From contig CALHST010000437.1 of NCBI GenBank assembly GCA_938038825.1, positions 1 to 26,535 on the forward strand: a DNA stretch of 26,535 nt, given 5' to 3'. The DNA comes from an uncultured Paracoccaceae bacterium. GTDB taxonomy: Bacteria; Pseudomonadota; Alphaproteobacteria; Rhodobacterales; Rhodobacteraceae. The notes below the pieces were generated by a model that saw only the letters and a list, made by a program, of their open reading frames with translations, was not told the DNA's origin and ran no database searches. The position numbers and the translations under genes were made by a program. Positions 1 through 7,932 of this stretch are shown here, in pieces (position 1 is the first letter of the stretch; each line of letters begins with the position of its first letter).

Positions 1-1120
1 CTGTACGGGTATCATCATGCAGCAAGCCTGCAGACAAAAGTTGACCGATCATATAGCCAAGCCCGCCTGCCGCGTGGAAGTGGTTCACATCCGCAAGACC
101 GTTTGGATAGACCCGTGCCAGCAGGGGTGTGACTTCTGACAAGTCAGAAAAGTCCTGCCAATCAAGGATAATGCCGCCTGCACGGGCCATGGCCAAAAGG
201 TGAATCAACAGGTTGGTCGAGCCGCCCGTCGCATGCAACCCGACGATCCCATTGGCAAATGCGCGTTCATCAAGGATGTCGCAGACCGGTGTGTAGTCGT
301 TTCCGAGAGCTGACAGCGACAACGCGCGACGCGCCCCCTCTGTCGTTAATGCGGTCCGTAAATCCGTACCGGGGGTCACGAAACTGGATCCCGGCAGGTG
401 CAATCCCATGAACTCCATGAGCATCTGGTTGGTGTTGGCTGTCCCGTAAAACGTGCATGTGCCGGGGCCGTGATACGCGGCCATTTCCGCAGCCATAAGT
501 TTATCCCGCCCGACTTCGCCAGTGGCGAATTGCTGGCGAACCTTCGATTTTTCATCGTTGGACAGCCCCGAGGTCATAGGGCCTGCTGGCAGAAACACGG
601 CAGGCAAATGTCCGAAGCTTTGCGCTGCGATCACAAGACCCGGAACGATTTTGTCGCAAACGCCCAAGTAAACAGATGCATCAAATGTGTTGTGGCTCAG
701 GGCGACAGCGGCGGCCAAGGCAATGGTGTCTCGGGAAAACAGTGACAGCTCCATCCCGGCTTCGCCTTGGGTCACGCCATCACACATGGCGGGAACACCA
801 CCAGCGACCTGCGCTGTTCCGCCAATTCCGCGCACAGCGTCTTTGATCTGGGCTGGGTAGGTTTCAAATGGTTGGTGGGCAGACAACATGTCATTATACG
901 CCGTCACGATCCCCAGATGCCCGGCATTTCCTGTTGCGAGCGCATCTTGATCTTCACCCGTTGCCGCATAAGCATGCGCTTGCCCTGAACAGCTGAGATG
1001 CGCGCGTGCTGGGCCATCCGAAGCCGCGCGGCGCATCCGATCCAGATAGGGCTGGCGTGTTGCTGCGCTGCGTTCGATGATGCGGTCGGTGACTTTGGCG
1101 AGCGTGGCGTTAAGCTGCAT
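1..1120 (-). CDS. edd: Phosphogluconate dehydratase (Edd), 3' part cut by window edge
   Basis: Dehydrates 6-phosphogluconate to 2-keto-3-deoxy-6-phosphogluconate, the first committed step of the Entner-Doudoroff pathway, in the cytoplasm. The frame is open from the ATG at 1118-1120 to base 1, giving about 373 residues of a family usually near 600. The visible part has the N-terminus MQLNATLAKVTDRIIERS, the IlvD/Edd family motif AYNDMLSAHQP and the cysteine-bearing stretch GGVPAMCDGVTQG, which are expected around the iron-sulfur site. Further on, GLHATGGSTN and VNHFHAAGGLGYMIG match Edd. The start follows a GGAG seven bases upstream. It lies downstream of the agl operon on the same strand and would process glucose released by AglA. 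It probably has its own promoter, because a hairpin (1232-1250) and a LacI-type operator (1149-1162) intervene. The C-terminus and any following eda, glk or pgi are outside the window. Confidence 0.95.
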   Translation of the reverse strand, partial: MQLNATLAKVTDRIIERSAATRQPYLDRMRRAASDGPARAHLSCSGQAHAYAATGEDQDALATGNAGHLGIVTAYNDMLSAHQPFETYPAQIKDAVRGIGGTAQVAGGVPAMCDGVTQGEAGMELSLFSRDTIALAAAVALSHNTFDASVYLGVCDKIVPGLVIAAQSFGHLPAVFLPAGPMTSGLSNDEKSKVRQQFATGEVGRDKLMAAEMAAYHGPGTCTFYGTANTNQMLMEFMGLHLPGSSFVTPGTDLRTALTTEGARRALSLSALGNDYTPVCDILDERAFANGIVGLHATGGSTNLLIHLLAMARAGGIILDWQDFSDLSEVTPLLARVYPNGLADVNHFHAAGGLGYMIGQLLSAGLLHDDTRT

Positions 1121-1148
1121 GTCTGATCTCCGGGACATAGTGGTGCCT

Positions 1149-1162
1149 TGTTAGCGCTATCA
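1149..1162. promoter_or_regulatory. LacI-type operator upstream of edd
   Basis: On the edd strand the site reads TGATAGCGCTAACA, a 14-bp palindrome with one mismatched pair around an AGCGCT core. It lies 28 bases before the edd start. The centre and size are typical of LacI/GalR-family operators. The sequence differs from the CAAAGCGCTTTG palindrome in front of aglE, so a regulator other than AglR probably binds it. That regulator is not in this window. Its position close to the start suits repression. The family assignment is an inference from symmetry. Confidence 0.6.
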
Positions 1163-1231
1163 TCTACTTAATCTGGCGTGAAATGGCCATAGCTGATTGT
1201 GATGAGTTTGGGTGGAGACAGCACCCTATGA

Positions 1232-1250
1232 AAAACAGCCGTGCTGTTTT
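1232..1250 (-). terminator. Hairpin terminator after the agl operon
   Basis: AAAACAGC and GCTGTTTT form a perfect 8-bp inverted repeat with a three-base loop. Read on the minus strand the descending arm runs directly into a run of five T, so it has the shape of an intrinsic terminator with a short GC core. It lies about 125 bases past the aglK stop and about 110 bases before edd, and would separate the two transcription units. The plus strand also has four T here. The rest of the 1121-1374 gap holds the edd operator and no convincing small gene. Confidence 0.5.
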
Positions 1251-1374
1251 CGCATTTGCCGGCACGTGCGTTGATTGCGGCCATTTGCAAAGGGAACGAA
1301 GCACGCACCGCATCTCAAGGCCTTTCGCGACCCATCTATCACGGCCAAAGGCCCGGACATAGCCAACCGCCTGC

Positions 1375-2460
1375 TTATGCGCGCATGGAGTGACCGTTTG
1401 AGAACATATGCACTTTGTCCGGGGTCGCCGTGACATGGATGGTCGTGCCGCGCAGATCTTTGTGGATGCCCGGCAGTTTTGCGATCACGGGATCCGCGCC
1501 CGACACACTTTCGAAATAGATCAACGTGACCTCGCCCAAAGCTTCGGTGAAGTCTGCCACACCTGAAAACATACCGTTCGCTTCCGCAGGCATCAGATCC
1601 TCTGGGCGCACGCCAATATTCACAGTTTTCCCCATGTCGCTGTCTTGCGTTGGAATTGTCGTGGTTGCGACACCGCCAGAATCAAGCGTGACAGTTGTCA
1701 CGTCACCCGTCCCGGTAATTTTCCCCGGAAACAAATTCATCGCAGGAGATCCAATGAACTGTGCGACAAACTCGTTTTGCGGCGTTTCATACAGCTCTAG
1801 CGGGGTGCCCACTTGGGCAATACCTTTGTTCGCCAGAACAACAATACGGGTGGCCAACGTCATAGCTTCAACTTGGTCATGGGTCACGTAGATCATCGTG
1901 CGGTCTGGCATCGCCTCTTTCAGGCGGGCAATTTCGATCCGTGTCGCCACACGCAACGCCGCGTCCAAATTCGACAAGGGTTCATCAAACAAAAACACTT
2001 TCGGGTCGCGAACGATGGACCGCCCAATCGCCACGCGCTGACGTTGACCGCCAGATAAGGCCTTGGGCAAACGGTCCAAATAGTCGTTGAGTTGCAAAAC
2101 ACGGGCCGCTTCATTCACCGCGCGGTCGATTTCGGCTTGCGGGGTTTTGGTCAGCTTCAGCGCAAAGGACATATTTTCGCGCACGGTCATGTGCGGGTAC
2201 AACGCATAAGATTGAAACACCATCGCGATGCCACGTTGGGCCGGGGGCACGTCATTCACAATGGTGCCGTCAATTTCTAGCGTGCCGCTAGTGATCCGTT
2301 CCAGCCCTGCAATCATGCGCAACAGTGTCGACTTTCCACAGCCTGACGGCCCCACAAAGACAATCATTTCGCCCGCAGTGATATCAAGGTCGATGTTGTT
2401 GAGAACATTCACAGACCCGCCATAGGTCTTTTCAAGTGCGCGCAGTTTCAAACCTGCCAT
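1375..2460 (-). CDS. aglK: Alpha-glucoside ABC transporter ATPase AglK
   Basis: ATP-hydrolysing subunit of the alpha-glucoside importer, acting on the inner face of the membrane with AglF and AglG. The 361-residue protein is of MalK/UgpC type. It shows Walker A GPSGCGKS (37-44), the Q-loop glutamine near 83, signature LSGGQ (135-139), Walker B VFLFDE (155-160) and the switch histidine in VTHDQ near 194. A C-terminal TOBE-like regulatory region follows (about 235-361, with GVRPED). I chose the ATG at 2458-2460, since MAGLKLRALEKTYGG is the normal family N-terminus and a G-rich ribosome site (GGGGGG) lies upstream. A longer frame reaching 2523 would run into aglA. Only four bases separate it from the aglA stop, so it is the last gene of the operon. 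Single ATPases of this type can serve several sugar transporters. Confidence 0.93.
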   Translation of the reverse strand: MAGLKLRALEKTYGGSVNVLNNIDLDITAGEMIVFVGPSGCGKSTLLRMIAGLERITSGTLEIDGTIVNDVPPAQRGIAMVFQSYALYPHMTVRENMSFALKLTKTPQAEIDRAVNEAARVLQLNDYLDRLPKALSGGQRQRVAIGRSIVRDPKVFLFDEPLSNLDAALRVATRIEIARLKEAMPDRTMIYVTHDQVEAMTLATRIVVLANKGIAQVGTPLELYETPQNEFVAQFIGSPAMNLFPGKITGTGDVTTVTLDSGGVATTTIPTQDSDMGKTVNIGVRPEDLMPAEANGMFSGVADFTEALGEVTLIYFESVSGADPVIAKLPGIHKDLRGTTIHVTATPDKVHMFSNGHSMRA

Positions 2461-2464
2461 CGTG

Positions 2465-4111
2465 CTATCCCCCCGCTTTGCGTAGAATTGCGAATTGCCA
2501 TGGTCCAAGCCCATCTTGCCCATTCACCGATCCTGCGGCGGTTTTGACCGGTTCCCACGTGCCACTGGGCACCTCTAAACGGGCATCCTGATCACCAAGG
2601 TTAAACGCGCAGAACACAGTTTCGCTTGGGGATTGGCGGGTGAATGTCAGGACATCACCCTTGGCATTCAGCCCCGATTGCTCCCCGGAACGCAGCGCTT
2701 CAGTGGATTGTCTGCACGCAATTGCGGCGCGATAAAAATGTAGCAAAGCATTGGGATCGGCTTCTTGTCGATCCACAGCCTGTTGGGCATGTTGTGGGCT
2801 GACGGGAAGCCATGGCTTCGCACTTCCAAAGCCTGCAAATTCTGATTGCGTTTCCCAAACCATCGGAGTGCGGCAGCCATCGCGGCCTTTGAATTTCGGC
2901 CAGAATTCGATGCCATAGGGGTCTTGCAGGTCTTCAAAGGCAACATCCGCTTCGCCCAATCCCAGTTCTTCCCCTTGATACAAACAGGCCGAACCGCGCA
3001 GGGCCATCATCATCATGACATACGTGCGCGCGGCATCGTCAGTCAGGTTCCAGCGGGATTGATGACGTTCCACGTCATGATTCGAAAATGCCCAGCAGGG
3101 CCAGCCGTCTGGGGCTGCTTTGGCGAGTGCCTCAAAAACCTCTACCACAAACGGGGCGGTGGCGCGGGGCCCGGTCAGGAATTCAAAGGCGTAACACATG
3201 TGCATCAAATCATCGCCTGCAGTGTACTGACCCAGTATCTCCAGACCACGCTGGGCGTCGCCAACTTCCCCCAGGCAGGTGCGCGCTTCGTATTCATCCG
3301 TTAGGGCGCGCAGGCGTTTCAGGAACGCGATGTTTTCTGGTTGGGACTTGGAATACACGTGATCCTGATGATTATACGGGTTCACAGAAGGGGCAATCGA
3401 CGAATTGCGTTGATCTTTAGGGACCGGTGGGTTTGAACGCAGCCGCGCATCGTGGAAATAGAAGTTGATCGTATCCAAACGGAACCCATCCACTCCGCGA
3501 TCCAGCCAGAACCGGGCCACATCCAACAATGCGTCCTGTACGGCGACATTGTGGAAGTTAAAATCTGGCTGCGAGGCCAAGAAATTGTGCAAATAATACT
3601 GTTGACGCGTACTGTCCCACTGCCAAGCAGAGCCCCCGAAAATGGACAACCAATTGTTTGGCGGCGTGCCGTCGGGCTGCGGGTCTGCCCATACGTACCA
3701 ATCCGCTTTGTCATTGTCATGTGATGCGCGGCTTTCTTTGAACCACGGGTGCTGATCAGAAGAATGTGACAGAACAAGGTCGATCATCACTTTAAGACCA
3801 AGGCGGTGCGCTTCCGAAACCATCGCATCGAAATCCGCCAAAGATCCAAAGATCGGGTCAATGTCGCGATAATCGCTCACATCATAGCCGAAGTCTTTCA
3901 TAGGGGATTTGAAGAACGGCGAAATCCAGATCGCGTCGACCCCCAAAGAGGCCACATAGGGCAGGCGGCCTGTGATGCCGGGCAGATCCCCGATCCCGTC
4001 GCCATTGCTGTCGGCAAAGCTGCGCGGATAGATTTGATAAACGATGCCACCGCGCCACCAGTCTTGGTGTGTTTGTGTGGCTGGCGTTTTGGTCATTTCC
4101 AGAGTTGTCAT
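2465..4111 (-). CDS. aglA: Alpha-glucosidase AglA (GH13)
   Basis: Cytoplasmic glycoside hydrolase that splits imported alpha-glucosides such as maltose, sucrose or trehalose-like sugars to give glucose. The 548 residues form a GH13 (beta/alpha)8 enzyme. WWRGGIVYQIYPRSFADS opens the barrel. DLVLSH (111-116) is conserved region I, GFRLDTINF carries the nucleophile Asp213, GEVGD the acid/base Glu282, and FSNHDVE the transition-state stabiliser Asp346. The start at 4109-4111 follows AGGA by seven bases; an internal Met6 is possible but has no better ribosome site. It begins nine bases after the aglG stop. Placement inside the transport operon matches the aglEFGAK order known from Sinorhizobium meliloti. 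Exact substrate preference cannot be read from sequence; oligo-1,6-glucosidase or sucrose hydrolase activity are alternatives within the subfamily. Confidence 0.93.
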   Translation of the reverse strand: MTTLEMTKTPATQTHQDWWRGGIVYQIYPRSFADSNGDGIGDLPGITGRLPYVASLGVDAIWISPFFKSPMKDFGYDVSDYRDIDPIFGSLADFDAMVSEAHRLGLKVMIDLVLSHSSDQHPWFKESRASHDNDKADWYVWADPQPDGTPPNNWLSIFGGSAWQWDSTRQQYYLHNFLASQPDFNFHNVAVQDALLDVARFWLDRGVDGFRLDTINFYFHDARLRSNPPVPKDQRNSSIAPSVNPYNHQDHVYSKSQPENIAFLKRLRALTDEYEARTCLGEVGDAQRGLEILGQYTAGDDLMHMCYAFEFLTGPRATAPFVVEVFEALAKAAPDGWPCWAFSNHDVERHQSRWNLTDDAARTYVMMMMALRGSACLYQGEELGLGEADVAFEDLQDPYGIEFWPKFKGRDGCRTPMVWETQSEFAGFGSAKPWLPVSPQHAQQAVDRQEADPNALLHFYRAAIACRQSTEALRSGEQSGLNAKGDVLTFTRQSPSETVFCAFNLGDQDARLEVPSGTWEPVKTAAGSVNGQDGLGPWQFAILRKAGG

Positions 4112-4120
4112 GGCTTGGTC

Positions 4121-5269
4121 CTATTTAACCGATCCGGCCAAAAGGCCGCGAACGAGGTATTTTTGCATTGCGAAGAAGACGCCCAAGGGCACCGCGATTG
4201 AGATAAAGGCAGCTGTTGCAAGGATCTCCCAATTGCCACCTCTGGTGCCCAGAAGTTCGACGATTTGGTTGGTCATCACAGTGGTGGTGCCAGAGCTATC
4301 GATCAGAAACACGCGTGCGACCAGCAAGTCATTCCAAGTCCACAAGAACTGGAAGATCGCAAAAGATGCGAGTGCCGGGAAACTGAGCGGCAGGATGATC
4401 TTGGTAAAGATTTGGAATTCGGTGGCGCCATCCACGCGTGCGTTTTCGATGATGTCGCGGGGCAGGCCAACCATGTAATTGCGCAGCAAATAAATGGCGA
4501 GCGGGAGCCCGAACCCAGTATGGGCAAGCCACACCCCGATGTAGCCTTTGCCGATTCCGATATTGAGGTGCAGTTTTAACAATGGGATCAGGGCCAGTTG
4601 CAGCGGCACAACAAGCAACCCGACGATAATTGCAACCAACAACGCACGGCCAGGAAACTCCATCCATGCAAGCGCATAGGCCGCAAATGCTGCGATCAGA
4701 ATTGGGATAATTGTCGCCGGGATCGTGACCGTCAGTGTGTTAAAAAACGCCTTTGCCATCCCTTCAGAGTTGCTGGGGTCCAGCAACATCAAATGGTAAT
4801 TGTCCAAATTCAGTTCAGGCGGGATTGCAGCCGTCAAAAACAAACGTTGGCCACGCGTGCCTTCAAAAGCTACGGTGTTTTCCATCCGGTAACTGCCATC
4901 TGCTTGGATGGTGACCGTTCCCCCTTTGCGCAGTTCAGCCGTTTCGCCGGGTTTGAAATCCCCGATTGCGCGGGATGTGGTTCCCCAAGACGACACGATG
5001 CCTTCCGCGTCCTCGCCAAAAAGTTGGCCTTGGATCACGTAGATGTCGCCTTCTTGGACTTGTGCCTCAGGAGACGCCGCGCGTGCGATGATGTTTTGCT
5101 CGGACGTGCCAAGCGCGCGCCACCAGCCTGATGTTGAAATCTGATCCGCAGTTCGGAACGACGACACAAACAGGCCCACGGTTGGCAGCAGCCACAAAAT
5201 GACAAGCGCGAGCACGGATAGATTTACGATCCATGTCAAAGACGATTTGGTTCCTGCGATATTATCCAT
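4121..5269 (-). CDS. aglG: Alpha-glucoside ABC transporter permease AglG
   Basis: Second membrane subunit of the alpha-glucoside importer, of MalG type. The 382-residue protein starts with a transmembrane helix (about 12-36). A hydrophilic segment of roughly 135 residues (about 40-175) follows and should lie in the periplasm. A standard permease core comes next, with the EAA cytoplasmic loop ENARVDGATEFQIFTK near 275-290 that docks on AglK. Ordinary MalG proteins are about 280-300 residues, so the extra length is the periplasmic insert; longer AglG proteins are normal in this subfamily. The ATG at 5267-5269 has a GGGCTGGG-like ribosome site. It is 12 bases from aglF and nine from aglA, so it is co-transcribed with both. 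Confidence 0.92.
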   Translation of the reverse strand: MDNIAGTKSSLTWIVNLSVLALVILWLLPTVGLFVSSFRTADQISTSGWWRALGTSEQNIIARAASPEAQVQEGDIYVIQGQLFGEDAEGIVSSWGTTSRAIGDFKPGETAELRKGGTVTIQADGSYRMENTVAFEGTRGQRLFLTAAIPPELNLDNYHLMLLDPSNSEGMAKAFFNTLTVTIPATIIPILIAAFAAYALAWMEFPGRALLVAIIVGLLVVPLQLALIPLLKLHLNIGIGKGYIGVWLAHTGFGLPLAIYLLRNYMVGLPRDIIENARVDGATEFQIFTKIILPLSFPALASFAIFQFLWTWNDLLVARVFLIDSSGTTTVMTNQIVELLGTRGGNWEILATAAFISIAVPLGVFFAMQKYLVRGLLAGSVK

Positions 5270-5281
5270 AATCCCAGCCCC

Positions 5282-6289
5282 TCAGCGCATTTCATTGCGC
5301 GCGTTGCGCACGTTCCAGACAAGAATTGGCAAAACGAGGATCATAATGATCATCGCCGCGGCGGACCCCGCCCCCCAATCGTTGGCCCGGAACAGTTTAT
5401 CGAACATGTAATTGGCCAGAACCTGTGTCTGCCATTGCCCGTTGGTCATGGCGAACACGATGTCAAAGACCTTCAACACAGTGATTGTGATTGTGGTCCA
5501 CACAACAAGGATCGTTCCCATAATCTGTGGCACTTTGATCTTGAAGAAGATCTGCCAAGGATTGGCCCCGTCCACAATGGCGGCTTCAATTGTTTCTTCT
5601 GGAATGCCGCGCAAGGCTGCGGACAGGATCACCATCGCAAACCCGGTTTGGATCCAGATCAACACCACCATCAGGAAAAAGTTGTTCCAGAAAGGCACCG
5701 TGATCCACGCCTGCGGCGCATCACCGCCAAAAAAGATGTAAATGGCATTCAACAGGCCAATCTGATCCTGGCCTTCCGGGCGCGCATCATAAACCAGTTT
5801 CCAGATCACAGCCGCGCCCACGAAGGAGATCGCCATCGGCATAAAGATCAACGACTTGGCAAGATTGCCCCAGCGAATGCGATCCGTCAGTTGCGCGGCC
5901 AGCAGACCAAACGCCGTAGACATGGCTGGAACCACCAGCAACCACAGCATGTTGTTGCGCAGCGCTTCCCAGAATTTCGCTTCGGAAAACATCTGTGTAT
6001 AATTGTCGAGCCCAACCCACTGGTTTCCGCCTCCGGGAACCCGCTCGGTCAAAGACAGTCGCAGCGTCTCGATCACCGGATACATCAGATAAAGCCCCAA
6101 AGCGAACAGGGCTGGGAACAAGAACAACCAAGGGCGCACCATGTTGGCGCGGTTGATGTTGCGGCCTGCATTTTCACCCTTGGCAGGATAGATGTACGTA
6201 TCAAGAATGACGTTGGAGAAGTAGAAATAGCCAACACAGCTGCCAACGCCGACCACGATTGTGACCAAACCTAGAATGGCTGGATGCAT
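5282..6289 (-). CDS. aglF: Alpha-glucoside ABC transporter permease AglF
   Basis: First membrane subunit of the importer, of MalF type, 335 residues. Hydrophobic segments are visible near residues 5-25, 53-75, 112-134, 146-166, 203-226 and 298-325. The EAA loop EAAIVDGANPWQIFFKIKVP (about 235-254) is the coupling helix for the ATPase. The extra N-terminal helix and short linker (1-50) before MVRPWLFLFPALF are like those in other AglF proteins. The ATG at 6287-6289 follows GGGGGACAGGACT. It lies 79 bases downstream of aglE, with a stable hairpin in the gap, and 12 bases upstream of aglG. AglF and AglG would form the heterodimeric channel with two AglK subunits. Confidence 0.92.
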   Translation of the reverse strand: MHPAILGLVTIVVGVGSCVGYFYFSNVILDTYIYPAKGENAGRNINRANMVRPWLFLFPALFALGLYLMYPVIETLRLSLTERVPGGGNQWVGLDNYTQMFSEAKFWEALRNNMLWLLVVPAMSTAFGLLAAQLTDRIRWGNLAKSLIFMPMAISFVGAAVIWKLVYDARPEGQDQIGLLNAIYIFFGGDAPQAWITVPFWNNFFLMVVLIWIQTGFAMVILSAALRGIPEETIEAAIVDGANPWQIFFKIKVPQIMGTILVVWTTITITVLKVFDIVFAMTNGQWQTQVLANYMFDKLFRANDWGAGSAAAMIIMILVLPILVWNVRNARNEMR

Positions 6290-6324
6290 AGTCCTGTCCC
6301 CCGATTTTCATGACATCTGAGTGT

Positions 6325-6353
6325 GAAGAGCCACCCAAACGCGGCGGCTCTTC
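6325..6353 (-). other. Intercistronic stem-loop between aglE and aglF
   Basis: GAAGAGCC (6325-6332) and GGCTCTTC (6346-6353) are perfect inverted repeats. On the transcript the stem extends by a G-U and two G-C pairs to 11 bp, with a seven-base loop. No T run follows, so it is not a typical intrinsic terminator. Hairpins at this place, just after a binding-protein gene, commonly protect the upstream message or dampen read-through. That would give more AglE than AglF/G. The structure is seen; the role is inferred. Confidence 0.6.
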
Positions 6354-6368
6354 CAAGGTGGTCGCGGT

Positions 6369-7727
6369 TTACTTCAACGCGTCCCACGAAGATTGGATTT
6401 CAGTCGCAACATCTGTTGCGGACTTTCCGCCCGTATAGTCGACCATGCCGGTCCAGAACGTGCCTGCACCAACGCCGCCCGGCATCAGGTCAGATCCGTC
6501 AAAGCGGAACGTCGTGGCACCCAACAGGATCTCACCCAGACCGCGCAGCGTGTCGTCCTTGTAGGCTTCCAGATTCACACCGGAATGGGGTGTCAGGAAG
6601 CCGGTCTGCGCCATCATGATCTCGTGGCTGATGGGCAGCTTGAAGAATTCCATCAGCTCGGTTGTGGCATCAGACGCATCTGTCACAGCCATCAATGTCC
6701 CGCCACCCAAGACCGGGTTGCCCAGATCTTTGTCGGCAAAGCTTGGCAAATAGAAGAAGTCTGTATCCACGCCGAACTCAACATCTTCTGGGAAGAAGGC
6801 TGGAACGAACGACGCCTGACGGTGCATATAACACTGCGGAGGCGACGAGAAGAGACCCTTGGGGCTGTCGCGGAAGTCTGTTGATGCAACCGCACCGGCA
6901 CCGCCGGATACTTTCGCATCATCCAAAGCAAACCAACCAAATTCGTCGATGGCCGCAATCACGCGCGGATCATTGAATGGAATCTTGTTGGTTGTCCAAT
7001 CGTCATAGACTTCTGGTGGCTGTGTGCGCAGCATCATGTCTTCGACCCAATCGGTCGCAGGCCAGCCCGTTGCCGCCCCTGATCCCAGACCAATGCACCA
7101 AGGCGTGTCGCCGTCGGCCACGATTTGCTCTGTCAGGGCTTTCAGATCTTCCATGGTTTCGGGCACTTCGTATCCGGCATCCTCGAAGTTTTCCGGGTTG
7201 TACCAGACCAAGGATTTGACGTTCACGTTGTAGAAAAAGCCATACATCTGCGGCGCGCCAGAGGCATCGTTATATGTGCCCAGATCAACCCAAGACTGAC
7301 CCGCGGAGTAGTTGTCGCGCACCCAATCGGCCATGCCATCACCCAGTGGGGCTAGCTGACCTTTACTTGCCATTACAGCGGCCAGACCGGGCTGTGGAAA
7401 GACGGCGACATTCGGGGCAGAACCGGCTTCAGCGTCGATGACGATCTGCTGCTCAAAGCTGTCAGAGCCCGTGTAAATCACGTCAGCACCCGTTGCTTCT
7501 TCAAAATACGCCAAGGCGTTGCTGAAAAATCCGTCTTCCGGGCTGAGCCAGGGACCAAAGACAGTGACTGTCTGCCCGCTCAGATCAGGCGCGTTTTCAG
7601 CCCATGCGTTGTAGCTGTCCCAATTGAAAGGACCTTCGCCAGGGGCGAATACCAAGTGACCATCCGCAAATGCGCCGCCACTGACCAACGCCATCGCAGC
7701 GGTACAGGCCATCAAGTGTTTTTTCAT
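6369..7727 (-). CDS. aglE: Alpha-glucoside-binding periplasmic protein AglE
   Basis: Solute-binding protein that captures alpha-glucosides in the periplasm and delivers them to AglFG. The 452-residue precursor has a clear Sec signal peptide: MKKH, a hydrophobic stretch MACTAAMALVSGGAFA, and likely cleavage after AFA at residue 21. The mature protein begins DGHLVFAPGEG and shows the extracellular solute-binding family 1 layout. TVTVFGPW is the first strand, EDGFFSNALAYFEEATGADV the typical early helix, and MAQTGFLTPHSGV a segment near the C-terminus. The ATG at 7725-7727 follows a strong GGGAGG ribosome site. A frame open to 8060 exists but runs through the operators and the divergent aglR start, so I reject that longer start. 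It is the first gene of the operon, directly under the AglR-type operator. Confidence 0.94.
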   Translation of the reverse strand: MKKHLMACTAAMALVSGGAFADGHLVFAPGEGPFNWDSYNAWAENAPDLSGQTVTVFGPWLSPEDGFFSNALAYFEEATGADVIYTGSDSFEQQIVIDAEAGSAPNVAVFPQPGLAAVMASKGQLAPLGDGMADWVRDNYSAGQSWVDLGTYNDASGAPQMYGFFYNVNVKSLVWYNPENFEDAGYEVPETMEDLKALTEQIVADGDTPWCIGLGSGAATGWPATDWVEDMMLRTQPPEVYDDWTTNKIPFNDPRVIAAIDEFGWFALDDAKVSGGAGAVASTDFRDSPKGLFSSPPQCYMHRQASFVPAFFPEDVEFGVDTDFFYLPSFADKDLGNPVLGGGTLMAVTDASDATTELMEFFKLPISHEIMMAQTGFLTPHSGVNLEAYKDDTLRGLGEILLGATTFRFDGSDLMPGGVGAGTFWTGMVDYTGGKSATDVATEIQSSWDALK

Positions 7728-7760
7728 GTGTTTTCCTCCCATGTGCGCTTTGCACAGTTT

Positions 7761-7776
7761 TCCAAAGCGCTTTGAA
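7761..7776. promoter_or_regulatory. AglR-type operator before aglE
   Basis: The sequence TCCAAAGCGCTTTGAA contains a perfect 12-bp palindrome CAAAGCGCTTTG at 7763-7774. It lies 34 bases upstream of the aglE start. The GCGC centre flanked by AAA/TTT is typical of LacI-family sites controlling sugar genes. A direct near-repeat of one half (CGCTTTGGAAA, 7781-7791) follows and may strengthen binding. AglR is encoded next door, so it is the obvious ligand. Binding is inferred, not shown. Confidence 0.75.
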
Positions 7777-7913
7777 AATTCGCTTTGGAAAGAAGCTTTC
7801 AAATAACCAGCGATCAAAGTCAACAAAAATTGGTTGTTTGCTACAACTTTTGCGATTTCGGCGGAAAGACGTTGACGTATCAGTGTTCCGCTTTCAAGGT
7901 GCGTTGCAGAAAA

Positions 7914-7929
7914 TTGAAAGCGCCTTGAA
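7914..7929. promoter_or_regulatory. Second AglR-type operator overlapping aglR leader
   Basis: TTGAAAGCGCCTTGAA is a GCGC-centred imperfect palindrome, with two mismatched positions per half. It ends three bases before the aglR ATG at 7933 and covers where its ribosome site should be. A further half-site (GCTTTCAAGG) begins near 7890. The placement suggests that AglR represses itself. It is a weaker match than the aglE-proximal site. Confidence 0.5.
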
Positions 7930-7932
7930 GCC

